From the NCBI RefSeq assembly GCF_001595645.1, contig NZ_LNKT01000045.1:93472-157471 (forward strand): a stretch of 64,000 nucleotides of DNA. The letters run 5' to 3'. The position numbers and the translations under genes are program-made. Source of the DNA: Sulfurovum riftiae. GTDB lineage: Bacteria; Campylobacterota; Campylobacteria; Campylobacterales; Sulfurovaceae. This document shows, piece after piece, positions 16,264 to 25,891 of the stretch (positions are counted from its first letter, which is position 1; each line of letters begins with the position of its first letter). The notes under the pieces are model-generated. The model ran no database searches. It had not been told where the DNA came from and was given only the letters and a program-made list of their open reading frames with translations.

Positions 16264-18864
16264 ATGAGCTACAAGTTAAGCAAATTGACATCGCTTGTCC
16301 TTGGTTCGGCACTGAGTGTGACCACACTTTTCGGTGCAGGGGCTATTGATGATGTGATGAAAGAGAGAGGTTTGACGCAGGCTGACCTGTTGGCAGCAGC
16401 AAAAACCTATACGCCAAGCGGCGGACGTGACAAGTATATCGTTTTCAGTTCCGGCGGACAGTCCGGACAGATTATGGTATACGGTGTACCGTCAATGAGA
16501 ATTCTCAAATACATCGGTGTATTTACACCTGAACCTTGGCAGGGATGGGGTTATGATGATGACACCAAAAAGGTACTTGCACAGGGTAACATCAGAGGCA
16601 AGACGATCACATGGGGTGATACACACCACCCGGGACTTTCTGAAACAGACGGTAAATACGATGGTAAATGGCTGGTCATCAACGACAAGGCCAACCCGAG
16701 ACTTGCGGTCATCGACCTGAGTGACTTCGTTACGAAGCAGATCGTTGTTAACCCGGTCTTCAAATCAGACCATGGTGGGGCATTCTTTACACCGAATTCC
16801 GAGTATATCCTCGAAGCATGCCAGTATGCTGCACCGCTTGATAACAACTATCACCCGATCGAAGAGTATAAAGAGACCTATCGTGGCGGTGTAACTGTTT
16901 GGAAGTTCGACCATGAAAAAGGTAAGATCATTCCAGAGCAGTCATTCACGATAGAAATGCCTCCATATATGCAGGATCTTTCAGATGCCGGTAAAGCTGC
17001 GAGTAATGGTTGGGGATTCACTAACTCATTCAACTCCGAGATGTATACGGGCGGTATCGAAAAAGGTCTTCCTCCGTTTGAAGCGGGTATGAGCCGTAAC
17101 GATACGGACTTCCTTCATATGTACAACTGGAAGAAGCTGGCTGAACTTGCAAAAGATGACAAGAATGTGAAGATCGTTAATGGACACAGAGTCATCCCTA
17201 TGGATGTAGCGGTTAAAAATGACGCGCTTTTCCTCATTCCTGAGCCAAAATCACCGCACGGTGTGGATGTTTCTCCGGACGGTAAGCTTATCGTTGTCTG
17301 TGGTAAACTTGACACACATGCGACAGTTTATGATTTTGACAAATTGATGAATGCGATCAAGAACAAAGAGTATGCAGGAAAAGATCCGTACGGTATTCCT
17401 ATTCTTGACCTCAAGAAAACAATGCACTGTCAGGCAGAGTTGGGCCTTGGGCCGTTACACAACCAGTACGGTAAGAACTGGAAAGACGGTGAGATCTATA
17501 CCTCTCTCTATGTTGACAGCCAGGTTGTCAAATGGAACTACAAGACCTGTAAAGTAGAAGACAGACAGAATGTTAACTACAACATCGGTCACCTTTGTGG
17601 TATGGAAGGTAAATCTGCAGATCCTCAGGGTGACTACATCATTGCACTGAACAAACTTGCGATTGACAGATTTAACGAGATCGGGCCATTGCACCCTCAG
17701 AACCACCAGTTGATCGATATCCGTGGTAAGAAGATGCAGTTGCTTTACGATATGCCGGTACCTCTTGGAGAGCCTCACCAGGCTGTTGCCATCAGAGCGG
17801 ACAAGTTGCATACACACGTACGTTATAAAATGGGTACCAATGCCTTTACAGGTGAGATCCATGAAGGTAAGACACTTGCAGGTCAGGAGAAGATTGTTAG
17901 AAAAGGGAACCATGTCTATGTATATGGAACAGTGGTCAGATCACATATCAACCCTGAGCGTGTAACAGTGAACAAAGGCGATACGGTAACATTCTATCTT
18001 ACGAACCTCGAAAGAGCGGAAGATGAAACACACGGATTTACAGTAGATACATATAACGTTCACACTTCACTCGAGCCTGGTAAAACGGTAGCGGTTACAT
18101 TCAAGGCAGACCTTGAAGGTGTATTCCCTTACTACTGTACAGAGTTCTGTTCTGCACTACACCTTGAGATGATGGGTTACCTGATGGTAAAAGATCCGAA
18201 CAAGAAGTATACAGCAGCGAAGAAACTCAAAATGGCAGCAATGAGTCCTGAACAGCTCAAGAAAGAGTATGACCAGACTGTAGCAGTGAATGATGCAACA
18301 GACAAAGTCATCCAGAGTGTTGTGAAGTTCCTTAAAGAAAACCATTATGAGAAGTATCCTACTATCAAAGCCTTGGTGACAGATGCACTGGATCAGTACG
18401 GTAAGATCCCAGAGCAGAAGAAGCAGGCAGATGCTGCTGTGAAAGCAGGAGATCTCGAGAAAGCGATCCTGTTCGAGAATATGATCTGGCAGTACATGGT
18501 TAAGACAGCCGATGTTGGTATTAGAGCGAAAGACCTTCTGGTCAAGAAAGTAGCCAAGCCAATGAGTGAAGCTGCTAAGCGTGGTGAAGCTGCATACCTC
18601 GAAGGTGGATGTAACGGATGTCACGTTATCGGTAAAGTATCTTCTGGTCCAGACCTTACAGGTGTACTCCAGAGACATGAAAATGCTGAGAAATGGGTAT
18701 CTGAGTGGATCATGCATCCTGAAACAATGTATGACAATGACTATATCAAATCTATGGTCAACTACTTCAACCTTCGTATGCCTAACCAGGGTATGACAGA
18801 GCAGCAGACAAAAGATATCATTGAATATCTTAAGTGGATTGATGAGAACGCAAACCTCTTCTAA
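16264..18864 (+). CDS. nosZ: Nitrous-oxide reductase, clade II, with C-terminal cytochrome c domain
   Basis: Reduces N2O to N2 in the periplasm. 866 aa. The Sec-type (not twin-arginine) signal peptide is the clade II trait. Beta-propeller with CuZ motif GDTHHPG and further His residues (GHLCG, PLHNQ, HPQNHQ). The CuA cupredoxin site CTEFCSALHLEM has its first Cys at 625. The C-terminal extension carries one c-type haem motif CNGCH (783-787), as in Wolinella-type NosZ. It is led by an FNR-type promoter and followed by a GC-rich hairpin that may lower read-through into nosB. Confidence 0.98.
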   Translation: MSYKLSKLTSLVLGSALSVTTLFGAGAIDDVMKERGLTQADLLAAAKTYTPSGGRDKYIVFSSGGQSGQIMVYGVPSMRILKYIGVFTPEPWQGWGYDDDTKKVLAQGNIRGKTITWGDTHHPGLSETDGKYDGKWLVINDKANPRLAVIDLSDFVTKQIVVNPVFKSDHGGAFFTPNSEYILEACQYAAPLDNNYHPIEEYKETYRGGVTVWKFDHEKGKIIPEQSFTIEMPPYMQDLSDAGKAASNGWGFTNSFNSEMYTGGIEKGLPPFEAGMSRNDTDFLHMYNWKKLAELAKDDKNVKIVNGHRVIPMDVAVKNDALFLIPEPKSPHGVDVSPDGKLIVVCGKLDTHATVYDFDKLMNAIKNKEYAGKDPYGIPILDLKKTMHCQAELGLGPLHNQYGKNWKDGEIYTSLYVDSQVVKWNYKTCKVEDRQNVNYNIGHLCGMEGKSADPQGDYIIALNKLAIDRFNEIGPLHPQNHQLIDIRGKKMQLLYDMPVPLGEPHQAVAIRADKLHTHVRYKMGTNAFTGEIHEGKTLAGQEKIVRKGNHVYVYGTVVRSHINPERVTVNKGDTVTFYLTNLERAEDETHGFTVDTYNVHTSLEPGKTVAVTFKADLEGVFPYYCTEFCSALHLEMMGYLMVKDPNKKYTAAKKLKMAAMSPEQLKKEYDQTVAVNDATDKVIQSVVKFLKENHYEKYPTIKALVTDALDQYGKIPEQKKQADAAVKAGDLEKAILFENMIWQYMVKTADVGIRAKDLLVKKVAKPMSEAAKRGEAAYLEGGCNGCHVIGKVSSGPDLTGVLQRHENAEKWVSEWIMHPETMYDNDYIKSMVNYFNLRMPNQGMTEQQTKDIIEYLKWIDENANLF

Positions 18865-18879
18865 AAACTACACAGTATG

Positions 18880-18896
18880 AAGGGCCCTGGGCCCTT
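18880..18896 (+). terminator. GC-rich hairpin after nosZ
   Basis: AAGGGCC-CTG-GGCCCTT, 16 bp after the nosZ stop and followed by TGTACCC. It may be a partial terminator or a 3' stabiliser, since a separate promoter for nosB lies just downstream. Confidence 0.6.
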
Positions 18897-18945
18897 TGTA
18901 CCCTACATTATAATTCCAGCTTATTCATTGAAAATATAATTTATC

Positions 18946-18987
18946 TTGATAGATATCAAGTGTATTCACAGGCAAATGAGATACAAT
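18946..18987 (+). promoter_or_regulatory. nosB promoter with perfect FNR box
   Basis: TTGAT-AGAT-ATCAA (18946-18959) is a perfect FNR consensus, centred 29.5 bp before TACAAT (18982-18987), which again gives a -41.5 position. It implies that nosB and the downstream maturation genes have their own anaerobic promoter. Confidence 0.75.
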
Positions 18988-19066
18988 AAACCGTATAATA
19001 ACGATGGCTATCTCAAAGAACTCAATTCGTTTGAGTTTTTTGGTATATCTAACAGAAAGGATACAT

Positions 19067-19849
19067 ATGAGTTCTTTGGCAAAAGCAAGAATTTTTACAT
19101 TGCTGGCATTGGGCATACTGCTCTACTGGTTCGTTATTCCGGCAGTATTTACCCATAATGTTGTAGAGATGGGACGACAGGGTAAAGGAGACCAGCTCTC
19201 TGATCTTACCATCAAGACCTGGGATTATTATCAGGACGGAAGGTATGTTTCTCCGAATATTCCGAAAGAGGATGCGAACAATCTCAAAAAGATGATCGAA
19301 GACGATATGGAGCTGAATGTGGTGACCGCACCGATCTGGTACGTGTCGCTCGAAGCACCGAACTATCCCAAGGATGCATTTCCCGAAGGGATACCGGTCT
19401 TTTACCACTTCGACGGATTCTCCGGTGATGTACATGAAATGAACACGATCAACCACTACATCGGAATGGATCCTATGGAGAGAGGCGCACCGTACCTTCG
19501 TATGCTGGCACCGTATGCCCTCATCTTTGTGGCATGGATCATGGTGATGTTCATGATCTACAACAACAGGATATGGAATCTTCTGATGCTGGTCCCTGTG
19601 GCACTGCCAGTGGTATTCATCGGTTTCTATTCGTACTGGCTCTACTGGTTCGGACACCATATGCATGACTGGGGAGCGTTCAAGATCAAACCGTTCACAC
19701 CTACGGTATTTGGGGATGGAAAGGTCGCACAGTTCACGACACACTCCTATCCGACACTCGGTTTCTGGCTGCTTGTAGCAATGAGTGTGCTGAGTATTCT
19801 GGCGCTGGCGGCAAAACGAAAATATCAGAAAAGTCAGCAAGAAGCCTAA
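19067..19849 (+). CDS. nosB: NosB membrane protein of the epsilonproteobacterial nos cluster
   Basis: 260 aa from ATG 19067 (AAAGGAT upstream). A longer frame from 19004 lacks a good site. One membrane helix near residues 8-27, a periplasmic region of about 115 residues, then three helices (about 148-168, 172-195 and 236-256). NosB occurs between nosZ and nosD in Wolinella and relatives. Its function is unknown. The HHMHDW motif between the last helices could bind metal, which is inference. Confidence 0.82.
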   Translation: MSSLAKARIFTLLALGILLYWFVIPAVFTHNVVEMGRQGKGDQLSDLTIKTWDYYQDGRYVSPNIPKEDANNLKKMIEDDMELNVVTAPIWYVSLEAPNYPKDAFPEGIPVFYHFDGFSGDVHEMNTINHYIGMDPMERGAPYLRMLAPYALIFVAWIMVMFMIYNNRIWNLLMLVPVALPVVFIGFYSYWLYWFGHHMHDWGAFKIKPFTPTVFGDGKVAQFTTHSYPTLGFWLLVAMSVLSILALAAKRKYQKSQQEA

Positions 19850-19850
19850 C

Positions 19851-21074
19851 ATGATAAAAAAGATCATAGCTTTCACTATTGCGATAAGTTCTCTGTCTCT
19901 GGCAGGCAATGTATTGCAGGAAGCTATTGACAAGGCACAGCCGGGTTCACGTCTGGAACTGCCAGCGGGTATCTACCGGGGCAATATCGTCATAGACAAA
20001 CCGCTGATCATAGATGGGAAAGACCAAAAGGCTGTCATCGAAGGTGACGGCAAAGGGACCGTGATCACAATTGTGAGTTCGGGTGTGACGGTAAAGAACC
20101 TCATTATCCGGCACAGTGGTGAAGCACATGAGAAGGTGGATGCCGGCATATCGATGAAAAAGGTGACACAGTGTCATGTAGAGAACAACAAAATCGTTGA
20201 CTGTCTTTTCGGTATCGATATGGCCGAAGTGACCAAGTCTGAGATTAACGGAAACTATATCGAGTCAAAACCTTTTGACCTGGGTATACGTGGAGACGGC
20301 ATACGCCTTTGGTACAGCAATGACAACCATCTGAGCGGCAACCATCTCTACAAGTCACGTGACTTCGTTGTATGGTACTCGCATGGGAACCTTATAGAGA
20401 AGAACCGGGGTGAATATGGCAGATACTCGCTGCATTTCATGTATACGGGTAAGAATATCGTCAAGGATAACCGCTACAAGCACAACTCTGTAGGGATATT
20501 CTTCATGTATTCGCGTGATACGATCGCAACGGGGAATCTGATACAGAATTCCCTGGGAACGACAGGACTTGGTATCGGAATGAAAGATGCAAGTAATTTC
20601 ACGCTCAGGGACAATACCATTATCTATTGTGCCAGAGGGATGTTCATTGACCGCTCGCCCTATGAACCCGATGAGACGAACCTGATAGAGGGGAACAGGA
20701 TCATTTACAACAGTGAAGGGATCCACTTTCACTCTTTGAGCCTGCATAACAAATTCCTGAACAATATCTTCAAGGGCAATATTGAGAACGTGGTCAATGA
20801 CTCCTACAATACCAAAGTGACGGAAAACTTCTTTGACGGGAACTACTGGGATGACTATGAAGGATTTGACAAGAATGGCGACGGCATAGGTGACGGTGCG
20901 TACAACTATTATGCGTATGCGGACAAGGTGTGGCTGCTCAACCCCAATGTGAAGTTCTTTTACGGGTCCCCGGTGATCTCTATATTGAATTTTCTTGCAA
21001 AACTGGCTCCTTTTTCGGAACCGGTACTGCTGTTGAGTGACGAACACCCCAAAATGTATGAAGGACAGGTATAG
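19851..21074 (+). CDS. nosD: NosD, periplasmic copper-site maturation protein
   Basis: 407 aa. Signal peptide (~1-19), then a right-handed parallel beta-helix built from repeated short strands with NxI/GN motifs (CASH domain) through residue ~340, and a short C-terminal helical tail. With NosF and NosY it forms the ABC complex needed to build the CuZ centre. It starts 1 bp after the nosB stop. Confidence 0.93.
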   Translation: MIKKIIAFTIAISSLSLAGNVLQEAIDKAQPGSRLELPAGIYRGNIVIDKPLIIDGKDQKAVIEGDGKGTVITIVSSGVTVKNLIIRHSGEAHEKVDAGISMKKVTQCHVENNKIVDCLFGIDMAEVTKSEINGNYIESKPFDLGIRGDGIRLWYSNDNHLSGNHLYKSRDFVVWYSHGNLIEKNRGEYGRYSLHFMYTGKNIVKDNRYKHNSVGIFFMYSRDTIATGNLIQNSLGTTGLGIGMKDASNFTLRDNTIIYCARGMFIDRSPYEPDETNLIEGNRIIYNSEGIHFHSLSLHNKFLNNIFKGNIENVVNDSYNTKVTENFFDGNYWDDYEGFDKNGDGIGDGAYNYYAYADKVWLLNPNVKFFYGSPVISILNFLAKLAPFSEPVLLLSDEHPKMYEGQV

Positions 21075-21899
21075 ATGGAAGAGAAAGTACAGAAAACTGT
21101 TTCAAAAGAGGAGCAGAAAAGGCGCAAGTTCATGAAGCAGATTGCCGGTTTCGGTGTACTGGGCCTTGCTGCGGCAGGCGGTATCTGGGCTGCCAAGGAT
21201 TTCAAGGCCACAAAAGGCAGGCTGCGTCCTCCCGGAGCTGTACCTGAGGACCAGTATCTCTCAATGTGTATCAAGTGCGGCCAGTGCCTGCAGGTCTGTC
21301 CTTATGATTCCATTTTATTGGAAGATATAGACGGCAAAGCAGGGGTAGGGACAGCCTATATCGATCCGTTGGCAAGGGGATGCTATCTTTGCGAGGCTTT
21401 CCCCTGTGTATTGGCCTGTCCGACGGGTGCGCTCGATCATGAAGCCAATGTAATAGAGAAGGTGCATATGGGAATGGCGATCGTGGTGAACGAGAGTGCC
21501 TGTATCGCCCTGGACAACCAGAAAGTGACGGCTGACATGATCGGCCGTATTTATGACCATACGAAAGTGATCACTCCTGAGGAGCGTCAGAGCAGGAAAG
21601 TGGAGATCTTCGACAACGATCCCGAAAAGGTCAAACTGCAGAAGGAGCTTTTGCAGAAACTGAGTGCCCAGGAGGGCAAGAGCTGTGCACTGTGTGCCGA
21701 GCTTTGTCCTTACGAGCCGGACCCGAGTCAGGCAATAGGTATGATCGCCAAAGATGGAGGGCTCTTTCCGGAGATACGGGAAGCCTGTATCGGATGCGGT
21801 GCCTGTGTGGAACTCTGTCCAACCAAGGTCCTGCAGATACTTCCGTATGCAACGTATGCAGAGGTATATGAAAAAAACAAAGGAAGTAACAATGCGTAA
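21075..21899 (+). CDS. nosG: NosG, NapG-like periplasmic ferredoxin with four Fe-S clusters
   Basis: 274 aa. Twin-arginine-like leader KRRKFMKQ followed by a hydrophobic stretch (about 20-42), so Tat export is likely. Four cysteine clusters: CIKCGQCLQVCP, CYLCEAFPCVLACP, CALCAELCP and CIGCGACVELCP. It is thought to form, with NosH, a menaquinol dehydrogenase feeding electrons to NosZ. It overlaps nosC1 by 8 bp. Confidence 0.93.
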   Translation: MEEKVQKTVSKEEQKRRKFMKQIAGFGVLGLAAAGGIWAAKDFKATKGRLRPPGAVPEDQYLSMCIKCGQCLQVCPYDSILLEDIDGKAGVGTAYIDPLARGCYLCEAFPCVLACPTGALDHEANVIEKVHMGMAIVVNESACIALDNQKVTADMIGRIYDHTKVITPEERQSRKVEIFDNDPEKVKLQKELLQKLSAQEGKSCALCAELCPYEPDPSQAIGMIAKDGGLFPEIREACIGCGACVELCPTKVLQILPYATYAEVYEKNKGSNNA

Positions 21900-22458
21900 T
21901 ACAGTATGGGCCATCTCTCTGGGAGCAGTGCTGCTTTTGAGCGGCTGTGGCGGAGAGAAGAAAGATTCGGCCACAGAAAAAGCGGCAAGTGCCGCAGGGA
22001 TCGTCGTAACAGAAGGAGCAGTAAAATCCCTGGAAAAAGAGGGGAAGTCCAAAGAGAACAGCGGGCAGTTCTACTACTCTTACAACAAAGAGAAAACAGG
22101 TGATGACTACAACTCCGAAGAGACGAAGGTCAGAACGGAGCTTGATGCCTACAGGGATATCAGGTCTCCGTATGAGCGTGTACAGATCACACTGATGATC
22201 CAGCAGCTCAGCCCCGACTATCGTCTCTTGTGTTCCGCCTGTCACGATGACTATGCGAACGGGGTCATAGGGCCGGCCCTTTTGGACAAGAATGCGACAT
22301 TCATCTTCAATCAGATCATAGCGTTTAAGACCGGAGAGAAGAAGAATGCACTGATGAAAGAGTTGGTGAACCGTATTGAAGAAGAGAGATTGCAGAATAT
22401 TGCAAAAGAGATAGAGAGATTCAACAGAGAAATCAAAGAGATGAGGAGTAAACAGTAA
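21892..22458 (+). CDS. nosC1: NosC1, monohaem c-type cytochrome lipoprotein
   Basis: 188 aa. Lipobox LLLSGCGG, a charged linker, then one haem motif CSACH near residue 113 and a coiled-coil-like tail. Proposed electron carrier between NosGH and NosZ. The start at 21892 lies inside the nosG end, with AGGAAG upstream. The longer frame from 21754 is a shadow of nosG. Its stop overlaps the nosC2 start (TAATG). Confidence 0.9.
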   Translation: MRNTVWAISLGAVLLLSGCGGEKKDSATEKAASAAGIVVTEGAVKSLEKEGKSKENSGQFYYSYNKEKTGDDYNSEETKVRTELDAYRDIRSPYERVQITLMIQQLSPDYRLLCSACHDDYANGVIGPALLDKNATFIFNQIIAFKTGEKKNALMKELVNRIEEERLQNIAKEIERFNREIKEMRSKQ

Positions 22459-22988
22459 TGAAACATATATTAGCAGCAATTGCAACGGTACTTGCACTGG
22501 GAGCGATGTTTATAGTCTATCAATCGGACAAAGAGGTGAACAAAGTCGAAGAGATCAGCAAAATGATCGCCAAGACAGAGGTGAAGGTCCAGCTTGATAC
22601 AGCACCGACCGCTGCACAGGAAGCGGCTGTGGAGACTATGAGCAAAGCCGAGATCGAACAGGAGCAGGCAAAAAAGAAAAAAGAGTTGGATGAAAAGCTT
22701 CAGGCTCTTAAGAACAAAGCGGGTAACGTTGCCGCGTTCAGTGTAAGCCCTCTTTACAAACAGAAATGTTCTTCCTGTCACGGTGTCAACGGTGAAGGGA
22801 TCATCGGTCCGAAACTTATCGGTCTTAGTGCAGAAAAGGTCTATAAAGACCTTGAAGAGTTCAAGTCGGGTACAAGAAAGAATTATGTGATGTACGGATT
22901 GCTCAGCAAGATGGATGAGAGCCAGATGAAAGAGCTGTCAGATGAGATCGGTTCATTCGAACAGAAGCTGAAAGAACAGCAGCAGTAA
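22458..22988 (+). CDS. nosC2: NosC2, membrane-anchored monohaem cytochrome c
   Basis: 176 aa. N-terminal uncleaved anchor or signal (LAAIATVLALGAMFIVY), a Lys/Glu-rich coiled coil (about 40-90), and a cytochrome domain with CSSCHGVNGEG near residue 107. It is paralogous to nosC1, with which it overlaps. Same proposed electron-transfer role. Confidence 0.9.
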   Translation: MKHILAAIATVLALGAMFIVYQSDKEVNKVEEISKMIAKTEVKVQLDTAPTAAQEAAVETMSKAEIEQEQAKKKKELDEKLQALKNKAGNVAAFSVSPLYKQKCSSCHGVNGEGIIGPKLIGLSAEKVYKDLEEFKSGTRKNYVMYGLLSKMDESQMKELSDEIGSFEQKLKEQQQ

Positions 22989-23041
22989 GCTGATGGCGGC
23001 AGTGCCTACAGCTGCCTTGAAGATCTAGTAAAGGATGACAA

Positions 23042-23953
23042 ATGGACAGATATAACGGTAGCGTCAAAGAGCTGATCAATGCACCGCTCCTGAGTACCCT
23101 GTATTATAAAACACAGGAGGGTAAGTTAAGATTGACCCTCCGGGCATGGAGATGGTTGAGTATCATCATTATCAATATACTCTTTTTTCTCTCTTTTCAT
23201 ATCGACCTGCAGATGCTCGAAGGGACACTGAACGGCTCAAGACTGTTCGGGTTTCACCTTATAGACCCTTTTACCGCATTGGAGATCTTTGCTGCGGAGC
23301 ATCATTTTCATACGAATGTGATCATCGGAACGGTAACACTGGTCATCTTCTATTTTCTGGTGGGAGGGAAGGCTTACTGCTCATGGGTCTGCCCCTATGG
23401 CCTTCTCAGTGAGATCGGAGAACGTATGCATCAGATCCTTGTACGAAAGAAGATCATCAAAGACCATAAATTCACTCCCAATGTACGTTTTGTTTTCTGG
23501 GTGATCTTTTTGGCAGCAGCGGCCATAGACGGCTATCTTGTATTTGAAGTGATCAACCCTATCGGCTATATCAGCCGTGCGATCACCTATGGTTGGAGTC
23601 TGGCGTTGGTATGGGTGCTTGTTGTGCTTTTCATAGAGATATTCTACTCCAGAAGAGCCTGGTGTAAATATATCTGTCCTGTAGGAACGACCTACAACAT
23701 GCTTGGATGGGTCAGTATGACCAAAGTCAAGTGGGATATGGACAAATGTGACCACTGTGGTGCCTGTCTGGATGCTTGTTTTGAGGATCATGTGCTACAA
23801 TTCATTAAACCGAAACATGACAAAGAGCGTAAAGAGAAGGGTGTCAATACCCAGCTTGTTGTCAATGGTGACTGTACATTGTGCGGGCGCTGCTTCGATG
23901 TATGCCATACAGATGCATACAATTATGACTTTAGATTGAAGGATCTTGTATAA
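23042..23953 (+). CDS. nosH: NosH, NapH-like quinol dehydrogenase membrane subunit
   Basis: 303 aa. Four membrane helices, two CxxxCP motifs (CSWVCPYG and CKYICPVG), then two Fe-S clusters at the C-terminus (CDHCGACLDAC and CTLCGRCFDVCH). It partners NosG in oxidising menaquinol. It ends immediately before nosF. Confidence 0.93.
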   Translation: MDRYNGSVKELINAPLLSTLYYKTQEGKLRLTLRAWRWLSIIIINILFFLSFHIDLQMLEGTLNGSRLFGFHLIDPFTALEIFAAEHHFHTNVIIGTVTLVIFYFLVGGKAYCSWVCPYGLLSEIGERMHQILVRKKIIKDHKFTPNVRFVFWVIFLAAAAIDGYLVFEVINPIGYISRAITYGWSLALVWVLVVLFIEIFYSRRAWCKYICPVGTTYNMLGWVSMTKVKWDMDKCDHCGACLDACFEDHVLQFIKPKHDKERKEKGVNTQLVVNGDCTLCGRCFDVCHTDAYNYDFRLKDLV

Positions 23954-24595
23954 ATGTTGGTCTTGGCTGAAAATGTAAGCAAAGTGTTCATGGGGAGCAA
24001 AGTACTCGACAATGTGGACTTGCGTATCGAAAGAGGGGACCGTATCGCTATGATGGGTCCAAACGGAGCAGGGAAAACGACCCTGGTCAGAGCAATGCTC
24101 GGGTTCTACCATATCGACAGCGGAAAGATCAGTGTCGACGGCCATGATCCGGTAAAGAACAGGGTGGAGGTGCTGAAGAATATCAGTTTTATTCCGCAGC
24201 TGCCGCCACCGGTCAAACTGAGTATCGATGAGCTTCTGCTCTATATCGAACGCAGTTCGGGGGTATCCAGAGCAAAGATATTCGAAGAGGCGGGAAGAAT
24301 GGACCTGGACCTTCAGAAACACATTTCCAAACCTTTTTTCAAACTCTCCGGAGGGATGAAACAGAAACTGCTCATTGCGATCGCGCTTTCCAAAAAGAGT
24401 GACCTGCTTATTTTCGATGAACCGACAGCGAATCTCGACCCCAAGGGGCGTGAGAAGTTCTATGACCTCCTGACCGAGATCGATGCAGAGTGCTCGACAC
24501 TCTTCATCACACACAGACTTGATGAAATAGAAGGCCTGGTCAACCGGAAGATCTATATGGACCTTGGGAAGGTAGTAGAAGATGAAAAAGTTTAG
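23954..24595 (+). CDS. nosF: NosF, ABC transporter ATP-binding protein
   Basis: 213 aa. Walker A GPNGAGKTT, Q-loop FIPQ, signature LSGGMKQK, Walker B LLIFDEPTANLDP, and a His switch (FITHRLD). Energises the NosDFY complex for CuZ assembly. It overlaps nosL by 14 bp. Confidence 0.95.
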   Translation: MLVLAENVSKVFMGSKVLDNVDLRIERGDRIAMMGPNGAGKTTLVRAMLGFYHIDSGKISVDGHDPVKNRVEVLKNISFIPQLPPPVKLSIDELLLYIERSSGVSRAKIFEEAGRMDLDLQKHISKPFFKLSGGMKQKLLIAIALSKKSDLLIFDEPTANLDPKGREKFYDLLTEIDAECSTLFITHRLDEIEGLVNRKIYMDLGKVVEDEKV

Positions 24596-25055
24596 TTTTC
24601 TATTGATGGTGGGATTCTTTCTCATGATCGGATTCTCGGGATGCGAGAAAAAACCTGTAGGTGGCGTTGCCGAGATGCATTGGGACAGAGACATGTGCGA
24701 ACGCTGCCAAATGGCGATCTCCGACCGGAAGTTCGCGGTACAGGTCATAGACCCGAAGAGCGGCAAAGCACATAAGTTCGATGAGATCGGCTGTGCCGTA
24801 CTCTGGCTGGATGAGATGAAGATTCCCTGGAAAGAGAAAGCGATCATCTGGGTGACCGATGCCAAAAACGGAAAATGGATCGATGCACGTAAAGCCCAGT
24901 ATGTGGATGGTGCGATCACGCCGATGGCGTTCGGGTTTGCCGCCTATACGAAAGAGACACTTCCCAAAGGTGCAAAAGTATATGACTACCAAAGTATCGT
25001 AAAAAAGATCGAAGAGATCGAGAGATCCAATTCCAAAAAGGTAAAGGCATACTGA
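24582..25055 (+). CDS. nosL: NosL, copper chaperone lipoprotein
   Basis: 157 aa. Lipobox GFSGCEKK, then the NosL Cu(I) motif CERCQMAIS and the conserved FDEIGCAVLW and PMAFGFAAY segments. It delivers copper to NosD. It sits between nosF and nosY and overlaps both neighbours (1 bp with nosY). Confidence 0.95.
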   Translation: MKKFSFLLMVGFFLMIGFSGCEKKPVGGVAEMHWDRDMCERCQMAISDRKFAVQVIDPKSGKAHKFDEIGCAVLWLDEMKIPWKEKAIIWVTDAKNGKWIDARKAQYVDGAITPMAFGFAAYTKETLPKGAKVYDYQSIVKKIEEIERSNSKKVKAY

Positions 25056-25882
25056 TGAAAAATCTTTTTCTTGTGGCATATCTTGATGTCAAAGAGTCGC
25101 TGCGTTCGAAGTGGTTCTATGTCTATTCCGTGGTCTTTGGCGGCCTGATGGCGCTCTTCTTCATCACCGGCGTTTCTGACTCGGTGGTCATGGGGTTCAC
25201 AGGACTGAGCCGGATGCTGCTGATCTTCATTCAGGTGACGATCATCATACTGCCTATTTTCATTCTGATTACTACGGTTAAATCGATCTCCGGGGACAGG
25301 GAGAGCAATGTGCTGGAGTATATGCTCTCTTTCCCTGTATCACTGAAAGATTACTATTGGGGAAAGATGCTGGGGCGTTTTCTGACGGTCTTCATGCCGG
25401 TTTTCCTGGCACTGCTGCTTGGTGTTGTTTTCGGTCTCTTCAAAGGCGGTGATCTGCCCTGGCGTATGGTATTTCTCTACTCCACGCTGCTCTTCTCGCT
25501 GAGTTTCATGTTCCTCGGCCTGGCCTTTTTTCTCTCTACTATCGTCAAATCGACCGATATCGCACTGGGCAGCTCCTTCGTGGTATGGATTGCTATGCTG
25601 GCCTTTATCGACATCGCTTTGATGGGGTTGATGCTTCAAAACAGAATGAGTGACGGGCTTATCGTCACACTGGCGATGCTCAATCCCATAGAGGTGTTCC
25701 GTATAGGGGCGATCTCTCTTTTCGATCCCGAACTGACGGTGATCGGTCCCGTCGCCTATTACCTGCTTGATACACTCGGATCGGGACTGCTTATGGCTTA
25801 CGCGATCGTGTATCCCATTGTCATCGGTGCACTTTTGGCTTATTTTGGATATATTGCCTTTAGAAAAAAAGATCTTTTGTAA
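25055..25882 (+). CDS. nosY: NosY, ABC transporter permease
   Basis: 275 aa with six membrane helices, an ABC-2-type permease (opening DVKESLRSKWFYVYSVVFGG, central SGDRESNVLEYMLSFP). Membrane part of NosDFY. The gene order nosF-nosL-nosY is kept. Confidence 0.94.
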   Translation: MKNLFLVAYLDVKESLRSKWFYVYSVVFGGLMALFFITGVSDSVVMGFTGLSRMLLIFIQVTIIILPIFILITTVKSISGDRESNVLEYMLSFPVSLKDYYWGKMLGRFLTVFMPVFLALLLGVVFGLFKGGDLPWRMVFLYSTLLFSLSFMFLGLAFFLSTIVKSTDIALGSSFVVWIAMLAFIDIALMGLMLQNRMSDGLIVTLAMLNPIEVFRIGAISLFDPELTVIGPVAYYLLDTLGSGLLMAYAIVYPIVIGALLAYFGYIAFRKKDLL

Positions 25883-25891
25883 GGAGAATAT

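Noticed and set aside
23795-24919. 374-codon minus-strand frame across nosH, nosF and nosL
   Set aside because: It spans three recognised genes on the other strand and has no family pattern.
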